In this document: piece by piece, positions 47,491 through 56,369 of the stretch
How positions within the stretch are numbered: the first letter of the stretch is position 1
Layout of the letters: every line of letters begins with the position of its first letter
Source: Gordonia gummivorans
GTDB lineage: Bacteria > Actinomycetota > Actinomycetes > Mycobacteriales > Mycobacteriaceae
Direction: 5' to 3'
DNA: 64,000 bases
NCBI RefSeq assembly: GCF_022513585.1
Contig: NZ_JAKWBF010000007.1
Span: forward strand, 1-64,000
Position numbers and translations under genes: made by a program
Notes under the pieces: generated by a model
The model's input: only the letters and a program-made list of their open reading frames with translations
The model's database searches: none
Told to the model about the DNA's origin: nothing

Positions 47491-47531
47491 CCAATGGGGA
47501 TTGGCATATGACGCCCATCGGGCGGTAGCGT
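47491..47531 (+). promoter_or_regulatory. Promoter of efpA-like gene with palindrome
   Basis: TTGGCA (47501-47506) and TAGCGT (47526-47531) are spaced by 19 bases, and the ATG at 47540 follows eight bases later. The palindrome CCAAT-GGGG-ATTGG (47491-47504) overlaps the -35 box, a classic place for a repressor site. Confidence 0.45.
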
Positions 47532-47539
47532 CGTCCGTT

Positions 47540-49054
47540 ATGGCGACTTCCGGAACGTGGCATCAGACGCCCACGGCGCAACCGGAATACCGTCGTGTCT
47601 TCGGCCCCGCGATCCTCGTCCTGTCGGGTATGCAGCTCCTGATGGTGCTCGACGGCACGGTGGCCGCGTTGGCGCTGCCGCGGATCCGGGACTCGCTGTC
47701 GCTCTCGGAATCGAGCGCCAACTGGATTATCACCAGCTATGTCCTCGCCTTCGGCGGCCTGATGCTGCTCGGCGGGAGGCTTGGTGACGCATTCGGCCGC
47801 AAACGGATGTTCATCGTCGGCGTCACACTGTTCACCCTGACCTCCCTGCTGTGCGGGTTGGCGTGGAATGAGCCGAGCCTGGTGATCGGGCGTGCACTGC
47901 AGGGTGCGTCTGCGGCGATCGCGGCACCCACGGCGATGGCCTTGGTCGCCACCACCTTCGCACCCGGCAAGGCCCGGAGCCAGGCCTTCGCCATCTATGC
48001 GGCGATGACCGGTCTCGGGTCGGTGGCCGGATTGATTCTCGGCGGCGTGCTCACCGAACTGTCGTGGCGATTGGTGTTCCTGATCAACGTCCCGATCGGA
48101 CTTCTCGTAGCGATCGGCGCAGTCTTCGTGCTCCGCGAATCGCAGGGAGAGCGGCTGGCGCTCGACGTGCCGGGTGCGGTGCTCGGAACGCTGGGCTGCA
48201 CCCTGCTGGTACTCGCGGTCAATGAGGGGCCCAACGGCTGGACCCGACCAATCGTCGTCGGTTCGTTCGTTCTGGGTGCGCTGGCCCTGGCCGCGTTCAT
48301 CGTCGTGGAGCGTCGGGCGGCCAACCCGATCCTGCCGTTCGTGCTGTTCGACAACACGAGCCGCGTGGCCGCCCTGGTCGCGATCCTGTTGGCCAGCATG
48401 ATCATGATGTGTATGGCGGTGTTCATCTCCCTCTATCTGCAGGGAATCCTGAAGTACTCGCCGATCCAGAGCGGTCTGGCCGTGGTGCCGTTCGCCTTGG
48501 GGCTCGGGATTGCGGCGGCGTTCGCGTCGAAGCTGTCGTTGATGATCCAGCCGCGGTGGCTCGTGCTTGCCGGTGGCGCGGTGATCCTGTTCGGCTGCTT
48601 GTACGCATCGTCGATCGCCACCGACATGCCCGACTACTTCCCGAGCATCGGACTGCCGGTCGTGACGATCGGTTTCGGTGTGGGCCTCGCCGTGATCCCG
48701 TTGACACTGTCGGTCGTGGCGGGCGTGGGACCGAACGAGATCGGCCCGCTGACCGCGCTCGCCCAGGTCGCGCAGAACCTCGGCGGCGCGATCGGTCTGG
48801 TCGCGGTCGGTGCGATGGTGACGTCGCGTGCGCTGTCGCAGGGCGGTACCACCGGTCCGGTGGAGGCCATGAATCCGGTGCAACTGGCCGCCCAGGCCGA
48901 CGGGTACGGGCTCGCGTTCGCGTGCTGCGCGGGGATCGCAGTACTTGCCGCAATCGTCGTGCTGTTCATGCGGTTCACGCCGGAGGAAGTCGCCGAGGGG
49001 CAGGCCGCTCAGGAAGCCGCTGACGCCGGCATGTCGGTCGATCCAGAGGACTGA
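47540..49054 (+). CDS. efpA: EfpA-like MFS drug exporter (DHA2 type)
   Basis: The 504-residue protein has 14 predicted membrane helices, as in the DHA2 family of proton-driven drug exporters. Motif A appears as GGRLGDAFGRKRMF, motif C-like sequence as GPALGG-type GLGSVAGLILGGV. The neighbourhood (cysG before, proS after) matches Rv2846c EfpA, hence the name, but substrate is unproved. ATG 47540 is chosen because a TAGCGT -10 lies eight bases upstream. It converges on a TetR gene. Confidence 0.85.
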   Translation: MATSGTWHQTPTAQPEYRRVFGPAILVLSGMQLLMVLDGTVAALALPRIRDSLSLSESSANWIITSYVLAFGGLMLLGGRLGDAFGRKRMFIVGVTLFTLTSLLCGLAWNEPSLVIGRALQGASAAIAAPTAMALVATTFAPGKARSQAFAIYAAMTGLGSVAGLILGGVLTELSWRLVFLINVPIGLLVAIGAVFVLRESQGERLALDVPGAVLGTLGCTLLVLAVNEGPNGWTRPIVVGSFVLGALALAAFIVVERRAANPILPFVLFDNTSRVAALVAILLASMIMMCMAVFISLYLQGILKYSPIQSGLAVVPFALGLGIAAAFASKLSLMIQPRWLVLAGGAVILFGCLYASSIATDMPDYFPSIGLPVVTIGFGVGLAVIPLTLSVVAGVGPNEIGPLTALAQVAQNLGGAIGLVAVGAMVTSRALSQGGTTGPVEAMNPVQLAAQADGYGLAFACCAGIAVLAAIVVLFMRFTPEEVAEGQAAQEAADAGMSVDPED

Positions 49055-49069
49055 TTTCCCCGCCGCTGT

Positions 49070-49675
49070 TCAGTCCGCGAGAGACACAGCTCCGGTGACG
49101 ACGATCTGCGCGAGCAACTCGGCACGTTCGCGTCGGAAATCCGCGCCGTCGAGCAACACGGCGAACAGCATGCCGCCGACGATCGCATCCATCGCCGATT
49201 CGGCGGCTGCGGCCCCGACGGGCGAGTCGGCGGCGGCAAATCGCGCCCGAATCTTCTCGCGCATGGGTTCGCTCAGACTGGCCTTGAACCGCTCCTCGGT
49301 TGCGGCATCCTCGAGACCTGCTGCCGACAACGTGCGAACGATCGCGCGACCCTGCTCGGTGGCAAGGATGTCGGCGACGCGGCCTGTCCACGCCGTCAGG
49401 TCCTCGATGAGCCCGCCGCTGAACGGGATCTCGGGGGAGATGGCTGCCGCTTCGTCGGCGAGCACATCGGCGACCAGTGCGGTGCGGTTGCGCCACCAGC
49501 GATAGATGGTCTGCTTCCCGACACCGGCAGCCGCTGCGACGCCCTCGATGGTCAGGCCGTCGAAGCCGCGCTCCATGAGCTGTGCCCGGGTGGCCTCGAG
49601 GATCGCCAGGCGCGACCGTTCGCTGCGTCGACGCACCGGTACCGGATCGTGCTCCGAGACATGGCCAACGCTCAC
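49070..49675 (-). CDS. TetR-family transcriptional regulator
   Basis: The protein (about 201 residues from GTG 49675) has a TetR helix-turn-helix, with LTIEGVAAAAGVGKQTIYRWW, and a helical ligand-binding domain ending VTGAVSLAD. An earlier GTG at 49705 would add ten residues. It is divergent from the MFS gene at 49774, and a perfect 19-bp palindrome (49740-49758) in the gap is a likely operator. This is the usual layout for a repressor of an exporter. The inducer is unknown. Confidence 0.88.
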   Translation of the reverse strand: MSVGHVSEHDPVPVRRRSERSRLAILEATRAQLMERGFDGLTIEGVAAAAGVGKQTIYRWWRNRTALVADVLADEAAAISPEIPFSGGLIEDLTAWTGRVADILATEQGRAIVRTLSAAGLEDAATEERFKASLSEPMREKIRARFAAADSPVGAAAAESAMDAIVGGMLFAVLLDGADFRRERAELLAQIVVTGAVSLAD

Positions 49676-49739
49676 CCGGTCATCGTATCGAGGCGAATCC
49701 CTCACTCGGTGCGAGATGATGACCTACCGTGGGAGCGAG

Positions 49740-49758
49740 ACGAGACGCATCGTCTCGT
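49740..49758. promoter_or_regulatory. TetR operator palindrome
   Basis: ACGAGACG-CAT-CGTCTCGT is a perfect inverted repeat. A plausible -10 TACCGT (49725-49730) lies just upstream, so binding would cover the transcription start of the MFS gene. Confidence 0.65.
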
Positions 49759-49773
49759 TTGGGAGGGGCATCG

Positions 49774-51432
49774 ATGACGAGTGTGACGACAAGCGTGGTC
49801 AAGAAGGCGCCGTTCCCGGAGGTGGGTTGGGCTCCGCGAGCGTCGGCGACCTGGTTGGTGATCGTGGTCTGCTCGGCGCTCGGGTTGGTGATGGCAGCGA
49901 TGACCGCGCTGAATCTCGCATTGCCCTACATCGCGGCCGACATACAGACCACGTCGTCGCAACTCACCTGGCTGGTGGATGCCTACACGGTGGCACTCGC
50001 CGCGCTGTTGCTCCCGGCGGGTGCGATCGGCGACCGACGCGGCAGACGCGGCGTCATGATCGTGGGACTTGCCTTGTTTGCCGTGGGCTCACTGGTGGCC
50101 GTGGTCCTGGACGGACCGTGGGAACTCATCGCGTCGCGAGCGCTGTGTGGAGTCGCTGCAGCCCTGATCATGCCGGCGACGCTGTCGCTGTTGACCTCGC
50201 ACATGCCCGCGGATCGTCGGCACATGGCGGTGGCCATATGGGCCGCGGTGGCCGGCGCGTCGGGACTGGCGGGATTCTTCCTGTCCGGGCTCCTACTGGA
50301 GTTCTTCGACTGGCAGTCGATCCTGCTCGTGCTCGGTGGTTTCGCTGCGCTACTCACCTTCCTGGCCATGACCATCGGCACCTCGCGCGACGAGCATCCC
50401 GGCAGGTTCGACGTCGTGGGATCGCTGCTCGCACCGGCCGGTGTTGCGCTGTTCGTCGTCGGACTTCTCGAGGCGCCCGGGCACGGATGGGATTCGGTCC
50501 TGGTAATCGGGTGCCTCGTGGGCGGCGTACTGCTCGGCGTGGTGTTCGTGATCGCGGAGTTGAGATCGTCGAACCCGTTGCTCGACATGCGCCTGTTCGT
50601 GAATCGCGCGTTCTCGGCGGGTTTCCTGTGTGTGGTCCTGCAGTTCTTCGCATCGCTGGGCATCTTCTTCGTTCTGTTGCAGCAACTTCAGCTGAGCATC
50701 GGCATGTCGGCGTTGATGGCGGCGACGGCGATGCTGCCGATCGTCGCAGTGCTGATGGTGATGTCACCGGTCAGCGCGTGGCTCGCCGTGCGCGTCAATC
50801 TTCGGTACGTGCTCGTCTTGGGTAACGCGCTGACGGGACTCGGCATGGTGTTGATGGGTGTCATCGACTATCCGACCTACCTCGGGGTGCTGCCGATGAC
50901 CATGGTGGTTGCCTTCGGCCAAGGGTTTGCGACCGCACCACCGACCACCGCGATCATGTCCAACACACCCGCCGAGTCGCAGGGCGTCGGGTCGGCCGTC
51001 AACGACACCGGCCGTGAGCTCGGCGCCGCCATCGGCATCGCGGTGGCCGGAAGTGTGGTGGCGTCCGGATATGCACACCATCTCGCGCCGTTGCTCGACC
51101 AACTCGCCTCCGTGCCCGGCGGTGACGACATCGCGGCGCCGGTGTCGCGCACCCTGGCCGAGGCACTCGTCGTCGCCGACAAGATCGGACCGATGAATCC
51201 TGTTCTGGCCGAATCTATTCGGGTGCAGGCCACCGCGGCCTTCGACAGCGCCGTTGCGTCGGCCTGCCTCGTCATGGGAATCGTCGTGCTCGTCGGCGCA
51301 GTGGTGCTCGCGATCGTCAGTCCGCGCCGTATCGGTGGAAGTTCGGATCCGATCGAGCCCGAGCCCGATTCAGAACCGGATGTGGCGAGCTCCGACGGTG
51401 AGACGGCGGACTTGATACCGCGCGGCCGATAG
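49774..51432 (+). CDS. MFS drug exporter (DHA2/EmrB-like)
   Basis: The 552-residue protein has 14 predicted membrane helices and the DHA2 motifs LNLALPYIAADI, LLLPAGAIGDRRGRRGVM and a Ser/Pro-rich cytoplasmic tail (about 520-552). GGGAGGGG precedes the ATG. It is divergent from a TetR gene and belongs to an accessory block absent from the mycobacterial order between efpA and proS. Its last 63 bases overlap the 3' end of the convergent TmrB-like gene. The substrate is unknown. Confidence 0.88.
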   Translation: MTSVTTSVVKKAPFPEVGWAPRASATWLVIVVCSALGLVMAAMTALNLALPYIAADIQTTSSQLTWLVDAYTVALAALLLPAGAIGDRRGRRGVMIVGLALFAVGSLVAVVLDGPWELIASRALCGVAAALIMPATLSLLTSHMPADRRHMAVAIWAAVAGASGLAGFFLSGLLLEFFDWQSILLVLGGFAALLTFLAMTIGTSRDEHPGRFDVVGSLLAPAGVALFVVGLLEAPGHGWDSVLVIGCLVGGVLLGVVFVIAELRSSNPLLDMRLFVNRAFSAGFLCVVLQFFASLGIFFVLLQQLQLSIGMSALMAATAMLPIVAVLMVMSPVSAWLAVRVNLRYVLVLGNALTGLGMVLMGVIDYPTYLGVLPMTMVVAFGQGFATAPPTTAIMSNTPAESQGVGSAVNDTGRELGAAIGIAVAGSVVASGYAHHLAPLLDQLASVPGGDDIAAPVSRTLAEALVVADKIGPMNPVLAESIRVQATAAFDSAVASACLVMGIVVLVGAVVLAIVSPRRIGGSSDPIEPEPDSEPDVASSDGETADLIPRGR

Positions 51433-51981
51433 CCGCTCACCCGAGAGTTCGACGCCGAGCTTCTCGGCGATCAACTCCACGACCTGATCGACATTGAGGT
51501 CGTCGTTGGAGATGTGGTGTGCGAAGCGTTCCGAGGACAGCGCCGTGACGCAACGATCGATCTGTGCCATCGCCCAGGTCTCGGAGCGGCCGACGACCCG
51601 TCCCAACGCATACCCGCTGCGCTGCCGGAGCCGACGCCGCAGGGTCTCCGGTCGTGGGCACAGCGCGAAGTGTCGGGCGTCGATACCACGGGAGTGCAGT
51701 CCGTCCATGATCTCATCGAAATACGCGGGTACGACAAGGGTCATGGGCACGATCACCGGGCCGTCTGAAGCGTCGACGGCGTCGGCGAGGGTTGCGGCGA
51801 CGGCCGTGCGCCACTGAGGTCGATCCTGGAAGTCGTTTCGCGCGGCGGGCGGCAGCATCCTGTGGATGCCGTAACCGATCAGCTCGGGGTCGGCGACGTG
51901 CGAGTCGGGCAGCCTCCGATGCAGTTCGAAGGCAGTCTGGGTTTTACCTGCGCCGAAGGCTCCGTTGATCCACACCAGCAT
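51370..51981 (-). CDS. TmrB-like P-loop nucleoside/nucleotide kinase family protein
   Basis: The 203-residue protein begins LVWINGAFGAGKTQTAFEL, the P-loop style of the TmrB-like AAA_18/AAA_33 group, with ELHRRLPDSHVADPELIGY following. Members of the group include the tunicamycin resistance protein TmrB of Bacillus, but most are uncharacterised, so resistance should not be assumed. ATG 51981 lies close to the divergent flavoprotein gene at 52044. The 3' end overlaps the MFS gene by 63 bases in the opposite direction. Confidence 0.78.
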   Translation of the reverse strand: MLVWINGAFGAGKTQTAFELHRRLPDSHVADPELIGYGIHRMLPPAARNDFQDRPQWRTAVAATLADAVDASDGPVIVPMTLVVPAYFDEIMDGLHSRGIDARHFALCPRPETLRRRLRQRSGYALGRVVGRSETWAMAQIDRCVTALSSERFAHHISNDDLNVDQVVELIAEKLGVELSGERLSAARYQVRRLTVGARHIRF

Positions 51982-52043
51982 TGCGTCGAGGATAGCGGCG
52001 CGTGGACCGATGACTGTCGTCGACCGAACGGGTCAGAACCCGT

Positions 52044-52574
52044 ATGAAGGCCACAAATCTCGCCGAACTGTATGAGGTCGACACCCTCAGCTGGGAGCCC
52101 GTCGCGCAAACACTCGATCGTGGAGTCGACCAGGTACCGGGAACCAGCGGTCCCGATCGGCACACGTGGTGGCTCGCCACCATCAACGCCGACGGCAGCC
52201 CGCACGTCACCGGCGTCGGTGCGCTCTGGCAACACGGCGCGCTGTGGTTCGAGACGGGCGCATCGACGCGCAAGGGGCGCAACGTGGCTCGGGATCCGCG
52301 CTGCACCTTGTCGTTGGCCACGCAGGAATTCGACGTCGTCCTGAAGGGCACGGCCGCTATCGTCGATGACCCCGAAGTGGTCGCCGAGATGGCGGCATTG
52401 TGGGCGGTCGACTGGCCATGTCGGGTCGATGACAGCGGTATCGCATTGACTGCCGACTTCAGCGCGCCGTCGGCGGGACCGCCACCGTGGCGGGTGTACA
52501 AGGTGACGATCACCGGAGCGACCGTGCTGCAGACGGTCGAGCCAGGTGGCGCCACTCGCTTCGAATTCGATTGA
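52044..52574 (+). CDS. PNPOx-like / F420-type flavin-binding protein
   Basis: The 176-residue protein has the split-barrel fold of pyridoxamine 5'-phosphate oxidase-like proteins, with WWLATINADGSPHVTGVGALW and TRKGRNVARDPRCTLSLA. This pattern is common among actinobacterial F420- or FMN-binding reductases. The exact cofactor and substrate are not evident. The ATG at 52044 is 62 bases from the divergent TmrB-like gene. A repeat remnant and a strong palindrome follow. Confidence 0.8.
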   Translation: MKATNLAELYEVDTLSWEPVAQTLDRGVDQVPGTSGPDRHTWWLATINADGSPHVTGVGALWQHGALWFETGASTRKGRNVARDPRCTLSLATQEFDVVLKGTAAIVDDPEVVAEMAALWAVDWPCRVDDSGIALTADFSAPSAGPPPWRVYKVTITGATVLQTVEPGGATRFEFD

Positions 52575-52622
52575 TCCGACGAGCTCGGTGACCACCGCTC
52601 TGAACTGGGGGAAATACAGCCT
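52575..52622. repeat. Composite intergenic repeat, copy 5 (module D only)
   Basis: GATCCGACGAGCTCGGTGACC followed by CTCTGAACTGGGGGAAAT matches module D at 33447-33490. No module A or B follows. The copy again lies between convergent genes. Confidence 0.65.
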
Positions 52623-52657
52623 GTCGAGGAGTCGCGCCTGACACTCTGTGTCCTGTT

Positions 52658-52691
52658 GGAGAACGCGAGTGCTGCAGCACTCGCGTTCTCC
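52658..52691. terminator. Perfect 34-bp palindrome, likely bidirectional terminator
   Basis: GGAGAACGCGAGTGCTG (52658-52674) is the exact reverse complement of CAGCACTCGCGTTCTCC (52675-52691). It lies between the convergent flavoprotein and yaaA genes and would form the same hairpin in either transcript. Confidence 0.75.
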
Positions 52692-52741
52692 GATTCGGCT
52701 CCGGTTGTCGCGGGTGCCGGCCGCGGCGCTGATCCGAACAC

Positions 52742-53482
52742 TCAGTCGGTGATCACGACGATCTCGAGTGCGTTGGCGATCTCGACTCGCTGACCGGCGT
52801 CTGCCAGCACCGCGGCGAGTGCGTTCACGTCGCGGAGGTTTCGCCGCGTGCGCACCAGCTCACGTGCGACGAGTCCCTTGTAGTGCTTGTTGAAGTGGCT
52901 CACCACTTTTCGTGATCCGTCTGCGGCTTCGGTGACCACGGTCGCGGTCACCGCGCCGCGCACCGGGCCAAGTTGCTGATACACCCCAGACCGCAGGTCG
53001 ACGACGAAGTCGTCGACGGCGTCGAGTGCGTCGGACAGGTCTGGCTTCCATTCGGCGGCCAGCGTTCTCATGCCCGGAAGCTTCGACCCACCGGACAGGC
53101 GGTACGCCGGGATCATGTCCGAGCTGCGCATGACACCGAACAGAGCCGAACCGATCGCAAGCCGATCGGCCGCCTTCGTCTTGCCCGCGCGCGTCAGCGA
53201 CCGGTGATCGAGTGCGTCGTAGAGAACGCCCGTGTACCGCTCGATGGCCGGCCGGGTAGGGGAGAGCCAGAGGTCGGCGTTGCGATCGGCCTCGGCGAGC
53301 TGTGTCGCCCCGAGCCCGAGTGCTCGTCGGCTCGCGTCAAGGTCCGACGAGAGAGCGACGAGTGCCTCGCCGATCCGCTTGCGAATCGGATTGAGCTCGG
53401 GGAAGGCGAGGGTGTCGAGGTCGAGCGGCGCGCCGGCGCCGCCGTCGGATTTGGTCTCGGAGGGAGGCAGGATGACGAGCAC
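52742..53482 (-). CDS. yaaA: Peroxide stress protein YaaA
   Basis: The 246-residue protein belongs to the YaaA/DUF328 family, which limits Fenton damage by lowering free iron and binds DNA in vitro. It begins [15 protein letters not shown], a family hallmark, and has GFPLLNP-like [27 protein letters not shown] and SHFNKHYKG segments. I chose GTG 53482 because the family starts there and TAGGGT lies six bases upstream; GTG 53488 adds two residues. Its promoter is back to back with proS. Confidence 0.9.
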   Translation of the reverse strand: MLVILPPSETKSDGGAGAPLDLDTLAFPELNPIRKRIGEALVALSSDLDASRRALGLGATQLAEADRNADLWLSPTRPAIERYTGVLYDALDHRSLTRAGKTKAADRLAIGSALFGVMRSSDMIPAYRLSGGSKLPGMRTLAAEWKPDLSDALDAVDDFVVDLRSGVYQQLGPVRGAVTATVVTEAADGSRKVVSHFNKHYKGLVARELVRTRRNLRDVNALAAVLADAGQRVEIANALEIVVITD

Positions 53483-53496
53483 CGCCACACCCTAAC

Positions 53497-53502
53497 TAAA
53501 CT
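53497..53502 (+). promoter_or_regulatory. -10 box for proS
   Basis: TAAACT ends seven bases before the GTG at 53510, giving a leaderless transcript. The hexamer is the same as before map. Confidence 0.6.
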
Positions 53503-53509
53503 CGGGGCC

Positions 53510-55252
53510 GTGATCACACGCATGTCGACCCTGTTCCTGCGAACCCTGCGCGACGATCCGGCCGACGCCGAGGTGCCCAGCCACAAGCTCCTCGTCCGCG
53601 CCGGATACGTCCGTCGCGCCGCGCCCGGCGTATACAGCTGGCTGCCGCTCGGCGTGCGCGTCCTCAAGGCCGTGGAGAACGTGGTCCGCGAGGAGATGGA
53701 CAACATCGGCGCGCAGGAGATCCTGCTTCCCGCGCTCTTGCCGCGCGACCCCTACGAGACCACCGGCCGCTGGACCGAGTACGGCGACGCGTTGTTCCGG
53801 CTGAAGGATCGCAAGGGCGCCGACATGCTGCTCGGGCCCACCCACGAGGAGCTGTTCGCGCAGCTGGTCCGGGGCGAGTACTCCTCGTACAAGGATCTGC
53901 CGGTGATCCTCTATCAGATCCAGACCAAATACCGCGACGAGGAACGGCCGCGCGCCGGCATTCTGCGCGGGCGTGAGTTCGTGATGAAGGATTCGTACTC
54001 CTTCGACCTCGACGACGACGGTCTCAAGGCCGCCTACATCGCGCACCGCGACGCCTACCAGCGGATCTTCGCGCGGCTGGCAGTCAAGTACGTCATCGTC
54101 GCCGCGACGTCCGGCGCGATGGGCGGTAGCGCCTCGGAAGAGTTCCTGGCCGAGAGCGAGGTCGGCGAGGACACCTACGTCCGTTGCATCGAATCGGGCT
54201 ACGCGGCCAACGTGGAGGCGGTCATCACGCCCGCACCCGAAGCGATCCCGTTCGACGACGCACCTGCAGCGGTGGCGCACGACACCGGTGACACCCCGAC
54301 CATCGACACCCTTGTCGCGTGGGCCAACGAAGCACTCGAAGGTACCTTCACGGGCGCCGACACCCTCAAGAACGTGCTGGTGAAGACGCGGGAGCCGGGC
54401 GGCGACTGGGAACTGCTCGGCGTGGGGGTCCCCGGAGACCGGGAGGTCGATTTCAAGCGTCTGGAAGCGTCGCTCGAACCGGCCGAGGTCGAATTGCTCA
54501 CCGACGCAGACTTCGCCGCCAACCCGTTCCTGGTGAAGGGTTACATCGGTCCGAAGGGACTGCAGGCCAACGGTGTTCGCTACCTGGTAGACCCGCGGGT
54601 GGTGGACGGCACCAGGTGGATCACCGGCGCCGACGAGCCCGGCAAGCATGTGGTGAACCTGGTCGCGGGCCGCGACTTCGTCGCCGACGGCACCATCGAG
54701 GCCGCCGAGGTGCGCGACGGCGATCCGTCACCAGACGGCAAGGGGCCGCTGGTGTCGGCCAAGGGCATCGAGATCGGGCACATCTTCCAGTTGGGTCAGA
54801 AGTACACCGACGCCTTCGAGGTCGACGTGCTTGGCGAGAGCGGCAAGCCCGTCCGCCTGACGATGGGTTCCTACGGCGTCGGCGTCTCCCGTCTCGTCGC
54901 GGTCATCGCCGAGCAGTGCCACGACGACAAGGGGCTTCGCTGGCCCCGCGAGGTGGCGCCGTTCGGCGTGCATCTCGTGATCGCCAACAAGGACGAGGCA
55001 GCCATCGCCGGTGCGAACGAACTCGCCGAGGATCTCGACGCAGTCGGGGTGTCGGTCCTGCTCGACGACCGCAAGGCGTCCCCGGGAGTGAAGTTCAAGG
55101 ACGCCGAACTACTCGGCATGCCGACCGTGGTGGTGGTGGGCCGCGGATACGCCAACGGCACCATCGAAATTCGCGATCGTTTCACCGGAGAGACCACCGA
55201 GGTCGCAGTCGACGGCGCCGTCGACGCCGTGGTGGCTGCCGTCCGCGGCTGA
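53510..55252 (+). CDS. proS: Prolyl-tRNA synthetase
   Basis: This 580-residue class II synthetase charges tRNA-Pro. It has motif 1 in [17 protein letters not shown], motif 2 in [17 protein letters not shown], and the bacterial insertion domain (about 230-390) for editing alanyl-tRNA. Motif 3 is in [18 protein letters not shown], and an anticodon-binding domain ends the protein. GTG 53510 gives [13 protein letters not shown], which aligns with mycobacterial ProS, and a TAAACT -10 sits seven bases upstream. ATG 53522 is the alternative. Confidence 0.96.
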   Translation: MITRMSTLFLRTLRDDPADAEVPSHKLLVRAGYVRRAAPGVYSWLPLGVRVLKAVENVVREEMDNIGAQEILLPALLPRDPYETTGRWTEYGDALFRLKDRKGADMLLGPTHEELFAQLVRGEYSSYKDLPVILYQIQTKYRDEERPRAGILRGREFVMKDSYSFDLDDDGLKAAYIAHRDAYQRIFARLAVKYVIVAATSGAMGGSASEEFLAESEVGEDTYVRCIESGYAANVEAVITPAPEAIPFDDAPAAVAHDTGDTPTIDTLVAWANEALEGTFTGADTLKNVLVKTREPGGDWELLGVGVPGDREVDFKRLEASLEPAEVELLTDADFAANPFLVKGYIGPKGLQANGVRYLVDPRVVDGTRWITGADEPGKHVVNLVAGRDFVADGTIEAAEVRDGDPSPDGKGPLVSAKGIEIGHIFQLGQKYTDAFEVDVLGESGKPVRLTMGSYGVGVSRLVAVIAEQCHDDKGLRWPREVAPFGVHLVIANKDEAAIAGANELAEDLDAVGVSVLLDDRKASPGVKFKDAELLGMPTVVVVGRGYANGTIEIRDRFTGETTEVAVDGAVDAVVAAVRG

Positions 55253-55277
55253 CCGACGGAGTCCACCACCCTGTGAA

Positions 55278-55712
55278 CTACGTGGGACTGCCGGGGAAGG
55301 TCACCGTGACCGGCTTGATCGCCAACGCGCGTCGCCAGTAGCTGATGTCGAGCGCCGATGCGGTGAGTCCGTCGACGCCGATCCGGCGCGCGACATCCGA
55401 TTCGGATTGTTCGAGAACCACACGATAGGCAGTGGCACAGTCTGTTTCGGCAGCGAGGGCCGCGCGTGCCGCGGTCACCGGGTTGCTGACCTGGACCGGC
55501 AGCGTGTAGCCGGACGCCGCTTCCGGAGGGGTGCCGCCGGCGGCGCTGATGGCGGCATTCACCCCGTCGCGTTGCGCACGGTGGGCGGCGAGCTGGTCGC
55601 TGATCTCCGCGCGTCGGGCCGACGACACGTAGGCGCTGATCACCCCGTAGGTGAAGATGGCCGCGTTCTCCGCGTTGGCCGCCGCCACCAGTGCATCGAT
55701 GGTGCTGCTCAT
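55278..55712 (-). CDS. DUF4439 ferritin-like protein
   Basis: The 144-residue helical protein has Glu-rich motifs in AANAENAAIFTYGVISAYV and LAAETDCATAYRVVLEQSE, fitting the ferritin-like DUF4439 family. I cannot confirm all metal ligands. Its ATG overlaps the stop of the lipoprotein gene upstream, so the pair is translationally coupled. The two genes lie on the minus strand between proS and rimP, near the Rv2844-Rv2843 position of M. tuberculosis. The role is unknown. Confidence 0.78.
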   Translation of the reverse strand: MSSTIDALVAAANAENAAIFTYGVISAYVSSARRAEISDQLAAHRAQRDGVNAAISAAGGTPPEAASGYTLPVQVSNPVTAARAALAAETDCATAYRVVLEQSESDVARRIGVDGLTASALDISYWRRALAIKPVTVTFPGSPT

Positions 55713-56227
55713 GCCAACTGCACCTCGACCATCGCGTTCACGGACGCGGCGACCGAACCGGCCAGGCCGGCGGGGTAGCCGCTGCGGACGATCGCGGCGT
55801 CATGGGCCTGGCGAGCCGAGAGTCGCAGTTGCCCCCGAAATCCGTCGACGGAGGTGACCGCGGGGCTGCCGGGCGTGGGTGCCACCGATGTGGTCGACGA
55901 GGACGCGGCGGCCTCGAGTTGCTTTGCGGTGTCGCGATGCAGGCGGGTGATCTCCTCCCTCAAGGCCAGCCCGTGCGCCGCGCGCTGATCGGCCACCACC
56001 GCCAGTGCTGCGGCGTAATCCGCGTGCGCCGGGATGAGCGTGCGGGCGGTATCCGAATCGTCCTGCGCGGTTCGCGCCAACGGTAGGAGCGCCTCGGCGG
56101 TCAGCTGCTCGGCGGACGGGCCTTCGTCGCCGCACGCGGACACGCCGGCCAGTGTCACTCCGGCGGTCACGGCGAGTCCGCCACGCAGCACGGACCGTCG
56201 ACTCACTGATGGGCTCACCCGACACAT
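55709..56227 (-). CDS. Predicted exported lipoprotein, possibly Tat-dependent
   Basis: The 172-residue protein starts with SRRSVLRGGLAVTAGVTLAG and then VSAC, which gives both a twin-arginine motif and a lipobox. The mature part is helical and rich in Ala, with Glu and His that could form a ferritin-like bundle, as in DUF4439 proteins. The ATG at 56227 is used; GTG 56218 is also possible. It is the first gene of a two-gene unit with the DUF4439 gene, with stop and start overlapping by four bases. Confidence 0.75.
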   Translation of the reverse strand: MCRVSPSVSRRSVLRGGLAVTAGVTLAGVSACGDEGPSAEQLTAEALLPLARTAQDDSDTARTLIPAHADYAAALAVVADQRAAHGLALREEITRLHRDTAKQLEAAASSSTTSVAPTPGSPAVTSVDGFRGQLRLSARQAHDAAIVRSGYPAGLAGSVAASVNAMVEVQLA

Positions 56228-56269
56228 GATGCCAGTCGGGCGATGGCATGGGGCGCCGGGTGAATCCAT

Positions 56270-56275
56270 TACGAT
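56270..56275 (+). promoter_or_regulatory. Possible -10 box for rimP-nusA operon
   Basis: TACGAT lies about 95 bases before the rimP ATG, leaving a leader before the operon. No -35 is recognised. Confidence 0.35.
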
Positions 56276-56369
56276 GTGACAGGCAGGTGCGCGCGAACGC
56301 CGCCACGATCGCGGTGCGGCCGCGTCGATCCACCCGCCAGACACGACAAGTGAAGACGAGGAGAGTGCG

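Noticed and set aside
51370..51981. Tunicamycin resistance gene
   Set aside because: Only the general TmrB-like P-loop fold is supported; most members have other or unknown roles.
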